Below, one piece after another: positions 47,456 to 61,799 of a DNA stretch of 64,000 bases. A model generated the notes under the pieces. It saw only the letters and a program-made list of their open reading frames with translations. It ran no database searches and had not been told where the DNA came from. This stretch comes from Synchiropus splendidus (Eukaryota > Chordata > Actinopteri > Syngnathiformes > Callionymidae): contig NC_071342.1 of assembly GCF_027744825.2 (NCBI RefSeq), forward strand, positions 13,721,501 through 13,785,500. Reading direction: 5' to 3'. Within the stretch, counting starts at the first letter, position 1. The number at the start of each line of letters is the position of its first letter. A program made the translations under genes and the position numbers.

Positions 47456-49719
47456 CAGCAAGCTGAACAGGTACTGAAGACCAAAGTAATTCAGTTGTTT
47501 AGTGAGCTGCACGGTTGAGCTGAGGTTGAATCTATTTATTTGAGTTCATGAGGGAATCATTTCCCTACCAGCACTATGCATCAAGGTGGAAAGGGCCCCC
47601 GGGCAGCGCATTGCCTGGGTCTGTTCAGAAAGATCTTTTTTTGTTTGTTTGTTTCTTTGGCAACTTTGTCGGGACGAGGACATTGCTGCTCAGGACATGA
47701 CCCCACTTGTGTCTTGTCATGCCTAACGCCCCCGTTGACCCAGAATTTGTGTAGCTATTCATGTTCCCTCCAGCTCTCCTGCTTAAGTCCGGAGTGACCA
47801 CATTATTTACTCCCTCATTCTCATTGTCACTTGTCAGCCTTCGGACATATTTGCATTCTGTTTGTGTTGATGACACCTTTGTGGATTATTTATCATGTTG
47901 TTCCTCCTCCACTTGTGCTTCCTATGCCAGGAGTCTGAGGGAAAGAAAATATCGAGCAATTATGGGAAGCGAAGCAGCAAAGTAATACTCTCTGTATGAA
48001 TTATGTATCGATGTAGTGGTCTGAAACGTTGCTGTATGTACATATACGGGATGAGTAGACATGTAAAACGTGGCAGTGCATTTGGGAAGCAAAAAAGAAC
48101 AATTGCTTTCTGATGAAAGCATATTCGCGCTCACACCAGGCCCACACACTGATGTGTGATGTAGCAGATGACTCACTGACAGTGGAAGAGGAAGCTCAAA
48201 CTGGTTTATTGTCCAGGCTGAGTTTTCCACTGAGGAAGTGATCATAATCGTGGAATTATGATTTCGATTTTGATTCGTATTTGGCGGGGATGAATGAAGG
48301 GCGAAGTGATTCTGGGATGTCTGCCCCCGTTGCACTTCATCCTCCGATTAAACATGTAGTAAATCTATTTATTTTATTTATTTTTTCCCTAATGAAAGGA
48401 TCCGTGTTTATTTTGGAATTTGTCGACCACTGCACTGTGCTGAAGTTGAGCCATTCTTCTTGGCCTGAGTGACATGGTGTGCATTTCCGCCCCACAGACT
48501 TTTAATCCTGATTGATCGGAGATGCTGACAGGCAGCCGTGTTTGATTCTAGTCCTGTTATCTGTAATGTAGCTGAAGCTCTCAATGGGCTGACAAGATTA
48601 GAATGCATTACTGTCAGAAAGCACAGTGCCCTGGGGCTACACTGTGCTTGTTGAGTGTTAATGACTCCGACTATGTCTCACTATTGCACGCCACGCACCG
48701 TACTTGAATTCAGATCGGCACTTTCTTTTGTGAAAATTGATAGGAGCTTCATGACATGGTTTGGCAGATCTAGTTTGGAGGTGATTTGAAGCTCAATTTT
48801 GGGCATTGAACTCATAGTTAAGCTCTGCATTAATCTTTTTACACTCACTCTGCCAAAGTAAAGTCTTATACTGTAGGTAAGGGTGGAACTCCATTTATAA
48901 ATAAATCAATCCATATTTATATTTGACACCAGAATGATCAACTTTAAGTTGAACCTGTCCAGACTTAAACATCAGGATGGAGGTGCTCCAATGATGAGCT
49001 ACACACGATGACATCACAATGTGAAGCACCTGGAATCGATGTGCTGTGATTTGTCAAAATTCATTGGTTGAAGACCCAGCCCCACTTATGAGGCTTGACT
49101 TTATGAAATATACATAATTTACACAATGAAAAAGAGCCTAAAGATGACATTTTTAAGAATGTCTGTCTCTCACAATAACTCATCGCTGAAGTTTTTGGAA
49201 TGTTGCAAACAAGACGAGGAACAGATGTTTCCAGTTGACATCCAAAAATCTTTTGAAAGATTTTATGACTCTCCCTTTCGTGATGGGACATTTCAGCAGT
49301 GGACCAAGAACGATGATGGTTCACAGTTATCAATAAACTAAAGTCCATGAAGAAAATTGCAAATTCATAACATAGTCCAAATGGACATACTAAACTAAGA
49401 AAGTCCAAGTGTAGCCTGGTGGAGATGGGACTGTCACCGTCAGATATAAAGAGAGAACTGACACAACTTTGTCCACAGTGGTTGAATCCATGGATGCAGG
49501 ACATTAGCAAGGGATTTCCCTCATATCTCATCAGGAGACCTTGATAATCTGGCGGCGGGGTTGAGATACTCTATAAGAAAAGGAAAATCCTCCACTCACA
49601 CCCGTCACACCTGTCAAACAGGAAAACACAATGACCAAAACTAGATGCAACACAACAAAATAAAGCAGATCAAAGAAGCTGCTCTGCTTACATTCTTAAT
49701 CGCAGTATTTACTTTATAT

Positions 49720-49925
49720 AAGTGATGGGTAGATGAGGTATCATGAAACAGTATTGCAATGTTGATGGACATGGCAGCACTGACTGCCGCTGTTGGTTTA
49801 GAAATGATGTGTGAGGTTTCATTGAATTAGTTGTTCATGTCCAAATATTATACAGCAGACAGTGCCATCTGGTGGCCTCTGAAAATTAGGACACTGTTTC
49901 ATGAAACCTCATCTACTCATCACTA
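49720..49925. mobile_element. hAT-type MITE copy
   Basis: It begins AAGTGATGGGTAGATGAGG and ends CATCACTA. The flanks CTTTATAT and CTTTACAA agree at 6 of 8 positions. The right inner site GTGCCATCTGGTGG (49862-49875) is, on the minus strand, a 14/14 CTCF core; the left site is decayed. Confidence 0.8.
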
Positions 49926-52900
49926 CTTTACAAAAGTGACAGTGGGGTCTAGCAAAGAAATATTTGGAGCGGTTCTCCCTCGATGTCAATGAAGTAAATT
50001 GAAGTATTACTAAACACAATTTGGTCCATATTTGGAAGGTGTCCTTGAATGCAGCATTTTTTCTCCCTACCGCTGCAAAGTGCATCTGCGAAACAAAAAC
50101 ATGAAACTGTTCTTAAATTACGACCCCCCACAAACATCAAATGGGGGATAGACAGTATTTTTTTTTTTCTATATAATATGTAAAACAACATGTCTGTCAT
50201 TTGTTTTCCAGTCAGACTTTCATTTGAATTTGAAGTGGGAATCCTCTGAGAGGACAGGTGAGAGGTCCGCAAGGATCGTGAAATGAGGAATGGGATCATT
50301 ACTCCTCAGGTCTCTAATGGGCACTCCAGGGAAAATTAATATCCACTTACTACTGTGTGCCGGGAGTTGCTTATCTAATCAGACAAGTATTTTATGCTGC
50401 TGCTCATTGGCAGGCAGGAGGTAACCTGGGAAGATGTTTCTATTTTCTCAGATATGCCACTCTCTTTACTTCTGCGACTGATAGATCCTTTCGTCTTGAC
50501 AAGGATCCCATGTTGTTGCCATCAGGCATTGTGTTTGAAGCTCCCTAGTGGGAGCCTTCCTCTCTGTGAGAAATCCAATGTACTGGACTTTGCCTCGCAG
50601 TTATTGACTCTATCTTTTCACAGAAAGATTTCAAGCTGGTTTCAGTATGTCAGGAAGAAAAATATGTCTGTGACTCTATTATCCTGCGTAGGATTGGCAG
50701 TGTGACACGACAAATCCTGAGAGCATCACAATAGTGACACAAGCGATGCTTGCTGATACACACTACTGAAGGGCGAGTGAGACAAACCCTTCTCTGAGCT
50801 TGTGAATGCAATACCTCGAAGAACTGAATGGTCTACCATCCATCGATCAAACAACGATACACCTTTCTCTTTCAGATCTCATTCAGTTTCCGCTTTCTCA
50901 ACCTGGCCAGGTTACACAGATGGTTTTGTCAACCCATGAGCATTCTCATAAAGTTTCTACCTCGCTACGGAGAGTTTTGCTCACACTGTGTCGTACGCAA
51001 CATTACGGTTGTGGTGTAGAATAATTTATTTGCTTCCACTGTGCACATTTCCACAGCCTGCTCTCCCTTAAGTACCATCCGGCGGATGAAGTTGTGTATA
51101 TTAGTAAATAGTGTATTGCAAGAGGAAACCCCCTGTTGATCACGGAGTACACACTCACCTTGGAGCAGGTGGAAATAAAACCATCACTGAACTCAACAGG
51201 AGGGAGGGAAGGAGAGGGGAAAGTTAGAGCCGATTCTGTGAAGTGATTAAAGAAGTAGTGCTGAAAATAACACAGAAGAAAAGAACTGAGAGTGCAGAAC
51301 ACTTTAAGCAGATCTTTTCCAAAAAGTCCTAGTCCTATTAGGATTTCTTGATTTTTTTTGGTTGTTGAGGCCAAAAATGGCTGATTTTGCAGCAGGTTTT
51401 TATGTTTATTATTATTTTTTAATTGTCGTGGAAGTTGGAATCATTTATGGCTTTGGAACAACATGACAGGAAATAAGTACCTTTGCAAAGTAGCTGGTGA
51501 AAAACTCCAGGCTGCAATGATCATCACAAAATATACTTTCAAAACGCAATGAGTATTTCCTCTCTTCATTTTTTTATGTAAATGCTAAGTAAATATGACG
51601 ATCAAGTGCAGTACATCGTTTTTTTTTTAATGATGTTCCATGAGTACTTTCGAGACAGGCAGTGCGTAGTGTTCGCTCACTGTTTTGTTACGGTGCTCCT
51701 CACCAGGGCGGAGACTGACAGATGAGTGGAGTCTGAGAGATAAAGGTTGGCAATGCTTGTGTGTGAGTGACCAGAATCGTTCAGTGGCTCATTCATAAAA
51801 TTTAATTCGATGAAAACAGTAACTGGTGAAGTGTTACAAGGGGTCAGGGTGTACAGTCAGCCATGTTTGTTTGTTTAAATATTTGCATTGTGGTCATTTG
51901 AGGATTGAAAATTCAGAGTGCAAAATCAACGTGCAAATCGTGAACCTTGTGGTAATATTTGTGTGCATAATTGTGTGTTTGGATTGGTTGAAATAAACGT
52001 TGCAAGTGCAACATCACAATTCCCTGGAGGGACTCTCAACCTCATTAAGAGGCTGCATGCTGGGAACACCCATGCATTCAAGTACTGTATAAACGTTGGA
52101 GTTACATCCAGGAATGTTCTTCAGCAGGTCTAAAACAATGTGGATGAACAACAATGAAACACCAGAAATTGCTTCATTTCATGCTGTGTGTGATGGAGGG
52201 GGGTGGATTTTATTGACCAGGATGGTGTCCATGTACAGTACTCATCCAGTCATCTCTGCGGTGCCTGGCTGAGTTTTGTGTTACCACCAATGTTTACTCC
52301 TACTCTAAACAAACTTACCAAAGGATCATTTCAAAGTAATTCAAAAAAAGTGAAAAAAGAATAAATAGTTTAATGTACTATTCCTCTCAGGAAGTTGTTG
52401 CTAGCTTGTGAATGGTTTATTTCTAAATGGATGGAGGTAGTGTGGTGGAGTCTCGTCCATGTTTACATGTACAGTGATGCTACTCATGTTGGCTCTGGGT
52501 AAAAAGAAAAATGCCAACAACTAAAAAAGAGTTTGTTTTAGAGATGCTGATGCTCAATTTGACTAACATTTTTTAAAGAAATAAACATTTACGTGTTTGA
52601 TGAATTGAGACCAAACAAAGGGGTGAAGTAAACACAGAATTAACCCCTTGTGTCTTTTTCACAATGATGACATGAAATCCATTTTTTAAATCACCAGCCA
52701 CGCAGTTATTCAACTACCATTAGATTGTTTATTCAAAATTGCATGTTAATAGAGAGCATCTCTGCGAGCTAATAGCGTGGCCTGCTTCCCCACACGCCAG
52801 TGGTTTTCGCACATTTGCAGTGTCATGAATGATAATGTAAAGTGCTTATTAATAGTCCAATCAAATTGTATTCTGCAACGCCACCGAACCGCACCAGCAA

Positions 52901-55782
52901 GCTGTAATTCTGCAGCGGTCTCCAGAGAATTTGGGAGCATCTCCCCAGGAATTCTCTTCACTTGGCCAGACGATCATTTTTGAAGTAAATTGAAACAAAT
53001 CACATTGCATTATATTGTTGTATGCATCTCTGTGACAGGGCTGAATCAAATCATATCAGAGCGACTGCAATGCGCGCTCAGTTATTGGGTCTATATTGAG
53101 GTGCATATTGGATCTGTCACCGAACCAGAGACAAAGCCCTGTGGAGGCAAATATGATTGTGGTCAAGAATCCAATTCTTACTTCCAGACTGTGCTGATGA
53201 AGATAGAAATGTTTTGAAGACTCCTTTCAAGTCAAACAGTGGGTATTATCATAGCTGTGCTTTGTGTTATTAAGCAGCAGCCGGGTTATACTGACAGAAA
53301 TTCAGGAAGAAAGTCTGAATCAACATAAGAGGGGATGTGTTGAGCTCAGAAAAAAAACAAAACAAAACAAAAAATAATAATAATTCTTAAAATTTTCTGA
53401 TGTTTTTTTCTAAATTTATAGACCATGAGAAGTCAGTTCTTTGGACTTCAATTGCCACAATCCATTCATCGGTGAGATGAAAGCCTATTTTTTTGGCGCC
53501 AATCCCCAAGGTATTGCAGGGATTACGATGCTGCTTCTTGAGTCGGATTTCATTCTAAGCCAGGTTTCCACACTCAACTTTGTGAACGCAGTCAAAGAAT
53601 CATGATTGTTGTATTTCATATGACACTTTCCTTTAATGCTAGTGATGGGGAAAATTCATTCTTGATGTTTTCACAATTTTTTTTGTGACAATGTTAAATG
53701 TCAATATTTGTCCCATGAATGTTTTGGGTTTTTTTTTTCCCACATTATGACGGTGGCAAGACACAATACTTGCATTGGTCAGCCAACTGTCACTCTACAG
53801 TGCCATTTCGGAAGCATGCCACCGACTGCATTCATAGTATATATACACATATTGAGTCACTTGGCTAGAAAGGCGAGACAAATGAGAAGTGTAGGCTGAC
53901 AAAAGCCTAAAATTGTAATGGAAAGTCCTCATTGCAGCCTTGTTGTCGTGAGCATTCTATTGTGGATGCAACAGATTTTGAAGGATCTACTTAATTCTGA
54001 ATTATTTCAAACAGATGTATATGCAGTACATCTCCAAGTTGACACTAAAATGCCCCAAATTATGTCTCTCAGCTGTTGTTGAATTTGGGATGCGAACAAA
54101 AAAAAAAAATGCAATAATACATTGCAGCCAACAAACATGGTGGCGGCAGCGGTGGAAAGATAACAGTTTCATAAGACTAATAGTTTCAGCCAGATTGAAG
54201 CATGTGACACCTTGACAGCGCATGACAGATTTGGGCCTCTGGACCAGTCTTCCTTTATGTGAACAGCCATCCCACTGTAATAATGTTGACTCCATGGCAT
54301 CATACAGCAGTAGGTAAACATGACCTTGTCACAGAGGAGAACAGTCACAGCATCCATCTTTTCGCATGCAAAACCAACCGCACAACAAACACAGTACGAT
54401 TCCTCCATCGACATCAACTTTCTCACCTTTTGCTTTTTCAAACACCACATGCCTTCCTTGTTTTTTAACCTTCTCCTCAGGTGCCTGTTTTTACTTTAAA
54501 AATAGTTCTTTTTTTTTACCCCCATCCTCTGTCCTCCCGCTGGCATAATGAATCACATGACACCGTAGTGGTTGGCAGGGCCTTGTCTCCTCTCGGCCGA
54601 CTCCGGAGCCATGTCAGATTGATGTACCAGTCACCTGGAGACTCTCTCGCATTGTGATTTAAGCAGCCAAGCGTCCAGTCCGACTCCGCGCCATGGAACA
54701 AATGCACACTTTTTCTGGACTGAAACTGCAAAGGTGATGCAGCAGTGGAGCTCGGTCATTAGACTTCAACACGCTCGTGCCCCCAGCTATGTTCCCAGAT
54801 GTTCATCTACTCATTAGGCTCAGACCTATCACTCCTGAACGCAGCATATTCTACTTTAATTAAGCGCTCCTCAGTCGGTTATTTGAAGGAATGTATTGGG
54901 AGAATTTAGGGATCACTTGCGCTGTGACCTGTTATAATTTGGCCTCACTTTGCATGAAGACAACTCAGATAAAGCAAATGCAAATACTTCTCTCTGTGGC
55001 TCCTTTGAAAGTGGGAGCTTTCATTTTGTCGAGAATTTACCAAGTCCTGTATTGGAATGTCTCTAGCTTGGACATGCATGATCAGTTCTGCTTTAACCAA
55101 ATCCATTGGCTGCTCCTTTGGGCCTATTCTCAGGTTGATCTGTTAATGTTCTCCAGAGCCTGACTGTCGATACCAAGTTTGCTCGGCTGCAGTCTGATGT
55201 TAGACTTTGGATAAACTTGGGTGTTCTGGACACATTTGTGCCGCTGAACTCTAGAAACTGCAGTTTGTCAATTGAATACATTTTATCGACCAAGGAGGCA
55301 GCAGGAGACGTTTCTAAAATACATGCTTATATTTCCATTAACGGTAATAAATCTGCATTTTTCCAGAACATGCTTATGGTGGGGACTGCTCAGTATTTTT
55401 CAGACAATAATTACATCTTCATGACTCAAATGAGGCCATAGATTTTGTGTCTCAGCTCACCCATTAACTCAATTATGGTTTTCGCACAATTTCCCCCACC
55501 CCCCAGTCATCTAACTCGGGATGTCATCTCGATTTATTCATGTTAAGTCCCTTTTTTTCTCTTTTTTTAAATCATTTACTTCTTAAAGCAGCACCAGGAA
55601 GAGGCTCTCACCAATGATTCAGTATCTTTTTTTTTCTTTTGTTTTTGCCAAGCTGAATGATCATAGATCATTTTTTATCTGTTGTCATGGTAATGTAGAA
55701 TGAGCGCCACTTACCCAGCTGTAATCTTGTCCTTTGACAGATTACGTTATTGTGTTATTGTAATAAACAATAAATACATTGC

Positions 55783-55785
<3 letters not shown>
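49926..55785. other. nrxn1: Large-intron stretch, nothing recognised
   Basis: Nearly 6 kb without a recognised transposon. Some blocks (about 52690-53000 and 54540-54880) have balanced composition that could hold conserved regulatory elements. Simple sequence is limited to short A- and T-runs and an AAAAC/AAT stretch near 53347-53383. No exon-like segment with neurexin similarity was found. Confidence 0.3.
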
Positions 55786-55848
<63 letters not shown>

Positions 55849-56427
55849 GATGGTACCTTGATTCTCGACCACAATCCGTTCCAGACGGCTGTTCGAGAAG
55901 CGATTTGTTCGAAATCTGAATCGATTGTAGAGTGTCTGCTGCAGGTGCGCTGTTCCTCTATGCGTGTGGCCGCTGCATGTGGGAGGGGTTGCCAAGTGAG
56001 TGACGTCTCTCCAGAAGTGAAGAGGTGCCCGGTGCGTGTCCAGCTCTGAATGTGCGCTTCTGTGCAGTTTGGCTGTGAGTCATAGTCATAAACCGAGTCA
56101 CGCTCATAAACCAAGTCACGCTCTGTCCCAGACTCGCCTCATCCCTGTCCAGCCCACAACAGGACATCAAACCCTGGAGTGTGCGCTCCAGCCTCGGAGG
56201 TGTGGAGAGCGAGCACCTCCCCTGTGACACTCTACCACGGTCCAGTGCGGAGACAGGAAAGGTTTTACACCTCAATATGAAGAAAAAACAGTCAGTAAAT
56301 GTAGCTAACGGGACACGTCTGCATACAGAGGCTGCGTTATACACAATAACAAAGCGCATCAAGGGTCAGTTGATCGGTCCGCGCACATTATGTTTTTTCC
56401 GTCTTTTTTCGGGGGCGTTTGAGTTCT

Positions 56428-56511
<84 letters not shown>
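55786..56511. repeat. CpG-rich dispersed repeat bracketed by two (TA)n arrays
   Basis: (TA)n at 55786-55837, running into (CA)n to 55848, and a second (TA)n at 56430-56511 enclose about 580 bp of CpG-rich sequence. Words such as GGTACCTTGATTCTCGACC, CAATCCGTTCCAGACGGCTG and TTCGAGAAGCGATTTG at its left end resemble a fish dispersed repeat I have met but cannot name. The open frame on the minus strand (55958-56362) has no recognisable domain and is probably part of the repeat. A CpG island of an unannotated promoter is the less likely alternative. Confidence 0.5.
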
Positions 56512-56513
<2 letters not shown>

Positions 56514-59440
56514 ATTATTATTTCTTTTTTTTTTTGATACAGATATAAACAAAAATTTCAAAACAAGGATGAAGGTGTGTGTCCTCACTCTTGTTTTCGC
56601 CAAAGCCTGGGACCAACTTGCGGAATCAGCAGTTTCCCCCACAGACAAAGGGATTGACGCAATAGATGTGCAAATCAGTTGGAATAGGTTAATCAATCTG
56701 CCCATCATTATGATCTTCAAGTGATCCTGCGTTATTTATTCATGGATCTCTCTCTTTTTTGTTACCAAAGTGACTGTCTTTTTCCAAACAACTGAGAAAT
56801 CCAACACACACTTTCACAGAACAAAATGAAAAGTGGCCAACATTTTTTTTAAAGTTAAAGTTACTGGCTTTTGGACCAGGAAGTAATACCAGGAAAATAA
56901 AGATTTACTTTAAGACACATCACATGTGAATACTTGGTCATATCTCAGTTTATGTGAGTCCTGGGTTTCAAGCGGATAAAGTCGATGGTTCCTTGGCTTT
57001 CGTCAGACAGCAAATTTTAATCTCACTTTAAATGTGTTTGAAAATGTAGTTAAAGAGTATAGAATTTGTATTTTGCTGGTGGTAAATCTACTGTATGTCA
57101 CTATGGTTTCGTCATCTAGGAGCATTCTCACAGTCGGTTTAAATATCCCGCATGGCTGGAGTTCATGAGCTCTGTGCCCGGTATCTGCTGCTGGTGATTG
57201 CAGGCACTCACCCACAGCACGCCCAACATCCCCATGGTGTCACTGCACGTTTCTGGATTGTTATCCCTGTGATGAAAAATCCCTAGAATAAAACAGATTC
57301 CACTTAATTTACCCACACATAATCTTGATCTATTTGATTGAAGTCAAAATAACATCAGAATAATTACACTGAAACAAATGGATAAACCTGTATATGAAGA
57401 AAAGCAGTACACAAAAGATGAAATACATTTTCTGCTGTGCCCTGTTCAAGCCTTCGCTGGACCAAGTACCCAGATGTTTCACCATTCCACTGATAGCTGC
57501 ACTGATAGCGGCCAAAAAAAACACATTTACGGCTGAAACTCAGCAGCCAAAGGAGCCATCTGTGAGGAAGGAAAACCCAAGTTCACTACTTATCTTGCAT
57601 TGCATCTTCTCTCATTGTGTAGCCAACTACAAAGGAGGTAAAGTGGACGGGAAAAAAAGCTACATCTTTAATGTCTCATATATTTATTTGCAAGGCAGAA
57701 TTGAGATCAGTGGTGAGCCAAAAGTGTTTTCTTTTTTCTTGCTTTAACTGAGTGTTGACAGTTAAAAAGAAATGACTCCAAGCCAACGGAACCCTCTGGT
57801 CTCCCTCCCTGAATTCATTACAGCATGTGGCGTTACTACGTGTTCCTCCAACTCTCAGTCAGGTTTCTGCTGCTTTTATTGTAGAAACACCGTGGTTGTA
57901 TTTCAGTCTGATGAGGTGTCATGATGTGTGATGTACAAGCATTAGAAAGCCGCTGTTTGTGAGGCGTGCCACTTTGTTTTACAGTTCAATTTTACCCCGT
58001 CAGCAACCCTTTGATATCACAGCTGTTTGTTTGAGCCAGGAGAAGGATCTATGGCCTTGTATGACAAAATGACACATTTCCTCCCTCTAACTTGACAAAA
58101 CCTGTGCCCTTATTTGATGATGTCAGTGTTCAGTGTGGAGGGGGCATTGCCTGTGCGCATGCTATCCCTCCAACTGGTCGGACGCTTTTTCTTACGATCC
58201 AGTGCCTGATATTCTTTTGTGCCCCCCCACTATCCCTCTGCCTGCCTTCATTTATTTTGTTTTTATAGCTGCTGGCCAGCCCTTCTCTTCATCAGCCTGT
58301 TTGCTGTCCTGACAGTGAGCTGTGCTCTGCAAGGCTGCAGGGACGGCCGGCATACTAAGTAAGTAGGGAGGAGGTGGAGGGATCTGAGGCCAAGGCTAAT
58401 GCAGGTAACCTCGGGCTGGAAGCACGGAAAATATTTACATGAAAAAAAGATGGAGACATCTATCAAATTTTTAATAGCCCTACAGACAATCGCTGTTTAC
58501 TGACCATTATGAATTAAATTCTGTGGCTCGAATTTAAATATTTATTTCCCCCCCTTATTTGAATCTGGTGGTGTTTTAAATAATGCATCCCCTTGCTTCT
58601 CAAACAAATGTTGAGGTACATTTACAGTACTAAAGCTATGTAAACCGCTTCATATATAGTTTTCTAATGAAAATCAGCCAACAAAACAGAGCCACACTGA
58701 CCGCTTGTTGTATTGCTGTTATCAAATGATCTCATGATCAACACTATACTGTTATTTCTGAGGCTTTCAGCAGCATTTTATTCAAAATACCAACATGCTT
58801 AAAATTACTTTTCAGGCAAATTGGCACTAGAGGATTTATGAATGTTTTCACTAATGGAAGGGAACAAAAACACAAATGGAGCACATTACAACAGGTTTTT
58901 AGACGGTTTTCTTTTTTTTTTTCATTTTTCAGCTGCTGGTGAATATGCTCTGTTATACAGTTGATGAATGTAAGCATCAGGAATATGAGTGAAATACAAG
59001 TGAAATCTAAGAAATCTTTATAACAATGAATCAACAAGCTGCTTCATGGTTTACATTTAACTTGCTGTTCTAAATGTTGTATGTGTTATATTCTGTATCA
59101 ATAGATATAAAAGAATGACACAGTGAACATGGATCCGAGAGCCTCGTTGTACCAATGAAGTTGAAGTAGCCTCACTGATCCATTTAATAAAAAAGGGTCC
59201 TCAGACAGTCTGCAAATCACTTGGCCTCCTCTGCGAGTCTCCTTCACGGCCACCACAAAACATTGAAGAGTCACTTCTTCTGGGCTGAAATGATTCAACA
59301 TAATGGGGGATCATAGAAGCAGTTTGTCAACTGGGGTGTTTATTTATCGCCAGTAGCCATTTGATATCATATCTTATTTACTTACTTTCCTCACCCAAGT
59401 CTGACAGAGTGAGGTCAACTGAAATAAAAGAGTACGAGTC
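56512..59440. other. nrxn1: Large-intron stretch, nothing recognised
   Basis: AT-rich non-coding sequence with short T-runs. No repeat family, exon or RNA gene was recognised. Confidence 0.35.
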
Positions 59441-59451
59441 TGGTAGTAGAG

Positions 59452-60120
59452 CAGTGGATCTCAAACCATTACAAAAGAATCATTGCTAAACAACCATGAT
59501 AAATTAAGGAACATGGTAGCAAGCGAAATGATGCTGTCTCACACTTGAGGCATCCAAATTCTTTTCGTTGGTTAAATGTGAGAGTCATCATGCCGTACAC
59601 GAGGAGTCAAATAGCCACTACTTTCAAGTGGACTTGTGTGTCTGAAGTTAACATTGAAGTCAGCCTTCCACGTTGCAGGTTGATGCATAGGGCTTCCAGT
59701 GAAATCAAATGTTTCTCCTCTTGTATGATGTTCCAAAAGAAGGGGTTGGGGTTTTGGCATACTTTGCCTGATATACCACTGCTTGTCTAATATTTTCTGT
59801 TTTCCCCCTCGCTACCATTTGAGAAGGACTGCGATATACCAAGTGACGCAAGTGAGTTGGTCGAGTGAAAAGGGCTTAACTCGCACCCCAACCTCTTTCT
59901 TTCTTTAAAATGGCGTGAAGCTGGAACTGGAACCCTATTGCATCAACATACAACACAACTATTCCATCTCCTTGCACAAATATCCACATGAAAATAGACA
60001 CTATTTGATGCATCACGAGTGATAATGTGTCACAAATGTCATGTTTTTGAGGTTATGTTATACCGACCCTAGGGGGATGCACCCGCCAGTGGAATGCACC
60101 CCACCGCTTGAGAAACGTTG
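59452..60120. mobile_element. Possible hAT-like element
   Basis: The left end CAGTGGATCTCAAACC and the right end GCTTGAGAAACGTTG are imperfect inverted repeats (9 of 13) of the CAGTGGTTCTCAA type. The flanks TAGTAGAG and AATTAGGG agree at only 5 of 8. No transposase remnant is visible in the 670-bp interior. Confidence 0.35.
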
Positions 60121-60129
60121 AATTAGGGT

Positions 60130-61630
60130 ACTCCTTATTTATGGTGGACGTTCAAGCTGCTATATGGTTTCTTCGTTTCCCCTTGTGATACTGATATCAA
60201 CACTTTCATCCCAGTAAAATATTCCATCAGCCAGCATTTGAGAATTGCAATGCACAGTCATTTGCATCACATTGCCTTTATGTTTTGTCATTTGCAGCAA
60301 AAAAAAAGATGGTTACAAGAGAGCCATGACATACCTAAGCACTTACTAATCCATCAGCAGATCCATTTCATCTCACAGCTGGGTCTGAGACTGCTGAAAT
60401 TATTCCGAACTGAAGTCCTGCACACTAAACAGATGGGGGTTAGGGCGTTTGCTTTCATTCCTGGATTCAATATTCTGGCTGCATCTCGGGTTAAGAACAC
60501 CACGGCCAAAAGGGCTTTGATGCACACGCCTATCGACACTTGCAGCCGGTAAATAACTGGCATCATTGATCAGCTCCCATTGTATCTCATCCATCTCTGA
60601 CAGCCGGCTATTGAGAACGGATCAATGGCTGTTTCGACATTCATCACACACCATAACAATTAGCTATTCCTGTCAGATTGAGAAAAGTGCCCTTATTTAT
60701 CTTCCACAAGAGCGGCCCCTTGCAGTTCTTTTATTTCCCTCTACTTATTGACCCTGTCTACTTCATATCTTGAGGTCTTCAAACCCTGTGGACTCTGGGA
60801 AGTTTTGTGAAATGGTGCCAGACATCATCCGAGGGTTAATGCACAATGGTCGCTCGAGGTGCATGGCCTCAGTGAGGTTGAGTGAACATCATGTTAAAGA
60901 ACAGCGCTGCCTTGTTTTGGCCTTCCTTACTGGGCTGCTGTATATGAACACACTGTACGGAAAGCTGTTACTCCTGAACAAAATGAATGGTGTAACCGGA
61001 TTTGTCCTTGAACTGCTATAGATTGCAACGTAGGAATGCCAGAGAATGTCGGCTGGCAGGAACTCTTCAGTGGCAGGACTCTGTAGTTGATCCCTGTGGC
61101 TTCGCTCCATCTGGCGCTATGCTGACCATGTTAGTGGGCAACTGCTTCTGCCTCGTGGCGCCATAACACTGGCTCATGTGTGCCAGGGGAGTGTGTCTTT
61201 TTGTGAAACACCAGTGTCCTTGTAAACCCATTTTGTGGCACGGAGGGAGATTTTTCTGTGGACCAGGTCATTAATTTAACTTAAAGACGACATATGATCA
61301 ACCAATAACTTTAGTGGACATATAGACATTTGTACATCAGCTCGTGTATCAATGTAGACACATCAGCTACTGAACAGTATTTCAGTACTATATACAGCAC
61401 TTCGGTATTGATACTTCGGTACTTATAATACGTCACTATTATAAGTAGGATACTTTTGCATATTTTCAACGTGTGTATTCACAGGTTCATGCATCTGAGC
61501 TTCAGGTGGACCTTGGAAAGCGCAGTTACATTGATCGGAACTCAGTCACATTCTCTCTCTTAAGGTGTCACATGGTTGGTGGACTTTTTTGTCCCAGTGT
61601 GACCCAGAAGTCAGCATTGCATGTTGATGG
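60130..61630. other. nrxn1: Large-intron stretch, nothing recognised
   Basis: Non-coding, with short open frames on both strands that encode nothing recognisable. Confidence 0.35.
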
Positions 61631-61632
61631 TG

Positions 61633-61799
61633 TTAGCCCCCGGGGTGGCCAACCAGTCAGAGGCTAAGAGCCACATTTTGTTTTACTGTGTTGCTGCAAA
61701 GAGCCAGGCGGTTCAGCGGCTCCATACCACGGCTCTTTTGGTGAAGAGCCTCATGAAAGTGGGCAAAGAGCCGCATGTGGGTGTTGGCCAGGCCTGCTG
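61633..61799. mobile_element. Short hAT-like repeat, relative of 21309-21956
   Basis: It starts GGGGTGGCCAACCAGTCAG then GGCTAAGAGCCACATTTTG, and ends AGAGCCGCATGTGGGTGTTGG then CCAGGCCTGCTG. The ends are inverted relatives (GGTGGCCAACC against TTGGCCAGGCC). This is a deletion derivative lacking the tRNA-like middle. The open frame read through it is not a gene. Confidence 0.55.

Noticed and set aside
47922..48335. 137-codon open frame on the minus strand
   Set aside because: Low-complexity His/Ser/Thr-rich translation with no domain; chance frame in an intron.
49061..49531. 156-codon open frame on the minus strand, with a 71-codon frame on the plus strand inside it
   Set aside because: The longest unexplained frame, but no motif, no conserved-looking residues and no gene context. 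Possibly a decayed transposon piece; not supported enough to list.
52990..53217. Exon-like segment following GTGACAG near 53038
   Set aside because: The frame is open, but it does not resemble LNS2 or any neurexin part, and no donor in the right phase was evident.
55958..56362. 134-codon open frame on the minus strand in the CpG-rich block
   Set aside because: Falls within what looks like a dispersed repeat; CpG-rich DNA is poor in stop codons, so long frames are expected.
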